Below are positions 63,153-64,000 of a stretch of 64,000 bases of DNA, in pieces. The stretch is from Pseudomonadota bacterium. Its GTDB lineage: Bacteria > Pseudomonadota > Gammaproteobacteria > Burkholderiales > Thiobacillaceae. The notes beneath the pieces were generated by a model that saw only the letters and a list, made by a program, of their open reading frames with translations, ran no database searches and was not told the DNA's origin. The stretch spans positions 39,280 through 103,279 of the forward strand of contig JAJZRU010000009.1 of assembly GCA_021802555.1 (NCBI GenBank). Reading direction: 5' to 3'. Position 1 is the stretch's first letter. Each line of letters opens with the position of its first letter. Made by a program: the position numbers and the translations under genes.

Positions 63153-64000
63153 TCAATCATGCCCGATCTCCTGCCAGAGCTTCTGCAGGCGCTTCACGGA
63201 AACCGGGTAGGGGGTCTTCAGCTCCTGGGCGAAAAGCGAGATGCGCAGCTCTTCCAGCTGCCAGCGGAAGTCGGCCAGCGCGGCATCGACGGTGCCGGCC
63301 TTGCGCTGTTTTTCCATGCGATCCGCCCAGGCCTGCTCCAGTTCGCGTATCGCGGCGGTGTGGCGCCGGTCGCGCTCCATGGCGCCGGGCAGCTTGTCCA
63401 GGCGGCGGGCGATGCCCTTGAGATAGCGGCCGAGGTCGTGCAGGCGCGCCCAGGGCGTGTCGCGCAGAAAGCCGGAATGAACCAGGCGGGCGAGATGCTC
63501 GCGTTCGTCGGCCAGAGCATGGCGCAAGGGCCCCTGGCCTTGGAGTTTGGGCAGCAGGACGTTGTAGAGGTCGAGGATGTCGCCTGTCTCCTGCTTGAGG
63601 GCGCGCGCCACCACGGGGATGCGCGGCTTGGCGCGCTCGCGCTGCTTTTCGAAATCCTTCTGGCGGCGCGGCAGTTCGTCGTCGCCCAGCAGGGCGCGCT
63701 CGGCGACGGTGTCCAGCATGGCGGCGCGGAAGGCATCGGCGCTGCCCAGCGCGCGGTATTTCAGCGCCAGGGCGGTTTCCTGGGCGAGTTCTTTTTCCAG
63801 TTGCTTCATCTGCGGCGCCAGCGCCAGGCGCAGCAGGCGCACCACGCCGTCCCTGGACTGCGCCGCCGCGGCCGCGGCATCGTCGAGCAGGCGCAGCGCC
63901 ACCGAGTCGTTTTCGTCCAGCAGCGCGGGATAGCCGGTGAGCGTCTTGCCGGCGCGTTTGAACTGCACGCTTTCCGGCAGCTCGCCGAAATCCCAGGCGG
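63153..64000 (-). CDS. hrpA: ATP-dependent helicase HrpA, C-terminal part (partial)
   Basis: The window cuts this gene; 282 codons of its 3' end are present. The visible part is the DUF3418 C-terminal region of HrpA ('WDFGELPESVQFKRAGKTLT', 'YPALLDENDSVALRLLDD', 'LEELRISLFAQELKTPYPVS', ending 'RLQKLWQEIGHD'). HrpA is a DEAH-box RNA helicase implicated in mRNA processing and ribosome rescue. The helicase motifs lie outside the window. Confidence 0.92.
   Translation of the reverse strand, partial: AWDFGELPESVQFKRAGKTLTGYPALLDENDSVALRLLDDAAAAAAQSRDGVVRLLRLALAPQMKQLEKELAQETALALKYRALGSADAFRAAMLDTVAERALLGDDELPRRQKDFEKQRERAKPRIPVVARALKQETGDILDLYNVLLPKLQGQGPLRHALADEREHLARLVHSGFLRDTPWARLHDLGRYLKGIARRLDKLPGAMERDRRHTAAIRELEQAWADRMEKQRKAGTVDAALADFRWQLEELRISLFAQELKTPYPVSVKRLQKLWQEIGHD

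Overview
This is a GC-rich chromosomal window from a betaproteobacterium. Its gene orders are typical of that class: rpsB-tsf-pyrH-frr-uppS-cdsA-dxr-rseP-bamA-skp-lpxD-fabZ-lpxA, and rimP-nusA-infB-rbfA-truB-rpsO-pnp. The 2-isopropylmalate synthase is of the long type, and DksA, RNase R and HrpA are present. I place it no lower than Betaproteobacteria; a Nitrosomonadales/Sulfuricella-type relative is a guess from overall feel.

Region by region. 1-8.9 kb: a degenerate ABC-ATPase-like protein, tRNA-Ser(GCU), aspartate kinase, a BI-1 family membrane protein, rlmD with an upstream 3'-5' exonuclease gene, a degenerate EAL/HDOD protein, 6-phosphogluconolactonase, a secreted DUF4139 protein and tRNA-Leu(CAG). 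8.9-18.5 kb: rnr-rlmB-hypoxanthine phosphoribosyltransferase-MTIP/MTAP-def (RNA decay, rRNA methylation, purine/methylthio salvage, N-terminal processing), an orphan FlaF-like gene, a DUF3617 protein, and glnD with map. 18.5-31.2 kb: one long block for translation factors, UMP kinase, undecaprenyl and phospholipid precursors, isoprenoid synthesis, envelope proteolysis, outer-membrane protein assembly and lipid A, ending at tRNA-Arg(ACG). 31.3-33.7 kb: an Lrp-family regulator divergent from leuA.

34.0-50.1 kb is a 16-kb integrated element. It is bounded by a perfect 49-bp direct repeat made of the 3' part of tRNA-His, and the intact tRNA-His lies at the right end. From left to right it carries a tyrosine integrase, small hypothetical genes, a DUF4160/DUF2442 pair, a small regulator flanked on both sides by paired palindromic operators, a Zn-ribbon protein, two small C-terminally anchored membrane proteins, a MobF (TrwC-like) relaxase, a TrwB-like coupling protein, a RHH accessory protein next to a repeat-rich candidate oriT, and an AlpA-like/RepB'-primase/RepA/RepC operon of IncQ type. 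No mating-pair-formation genes are present, so it looks like an integrative mobilizable element that joins an IncQ-like replicon to a MOBF relaxase and its own coupling protein. GGGGACA repeats mark both ends.

50.1-64 kb: tRNA-Pro, tRNA-Arg(UCU) and tRNA-His behind a strong promoter, then folD, a CbbY-like HAD phosphatase, dksA, a conserved hypothetical gene, and the leftward pnp-rpsO-truB-rbfA-infB-nusA-rimP block. Upstream of rimP is a tRNA-Leu(UAA) gene split in its anticodon loop by a ~243-nt group I intron. pgsA-like and the 3' end of hrpA complete the window.

Most interesting are the chimeric IncQ/MOBF element with its terminal repeats, the intron-split tRNA-Leu, the doubly flanked regulator, and a nested inverted-repeat element within the mobile region. 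Function calls rest on reading motifs by eye; no database search was possible.
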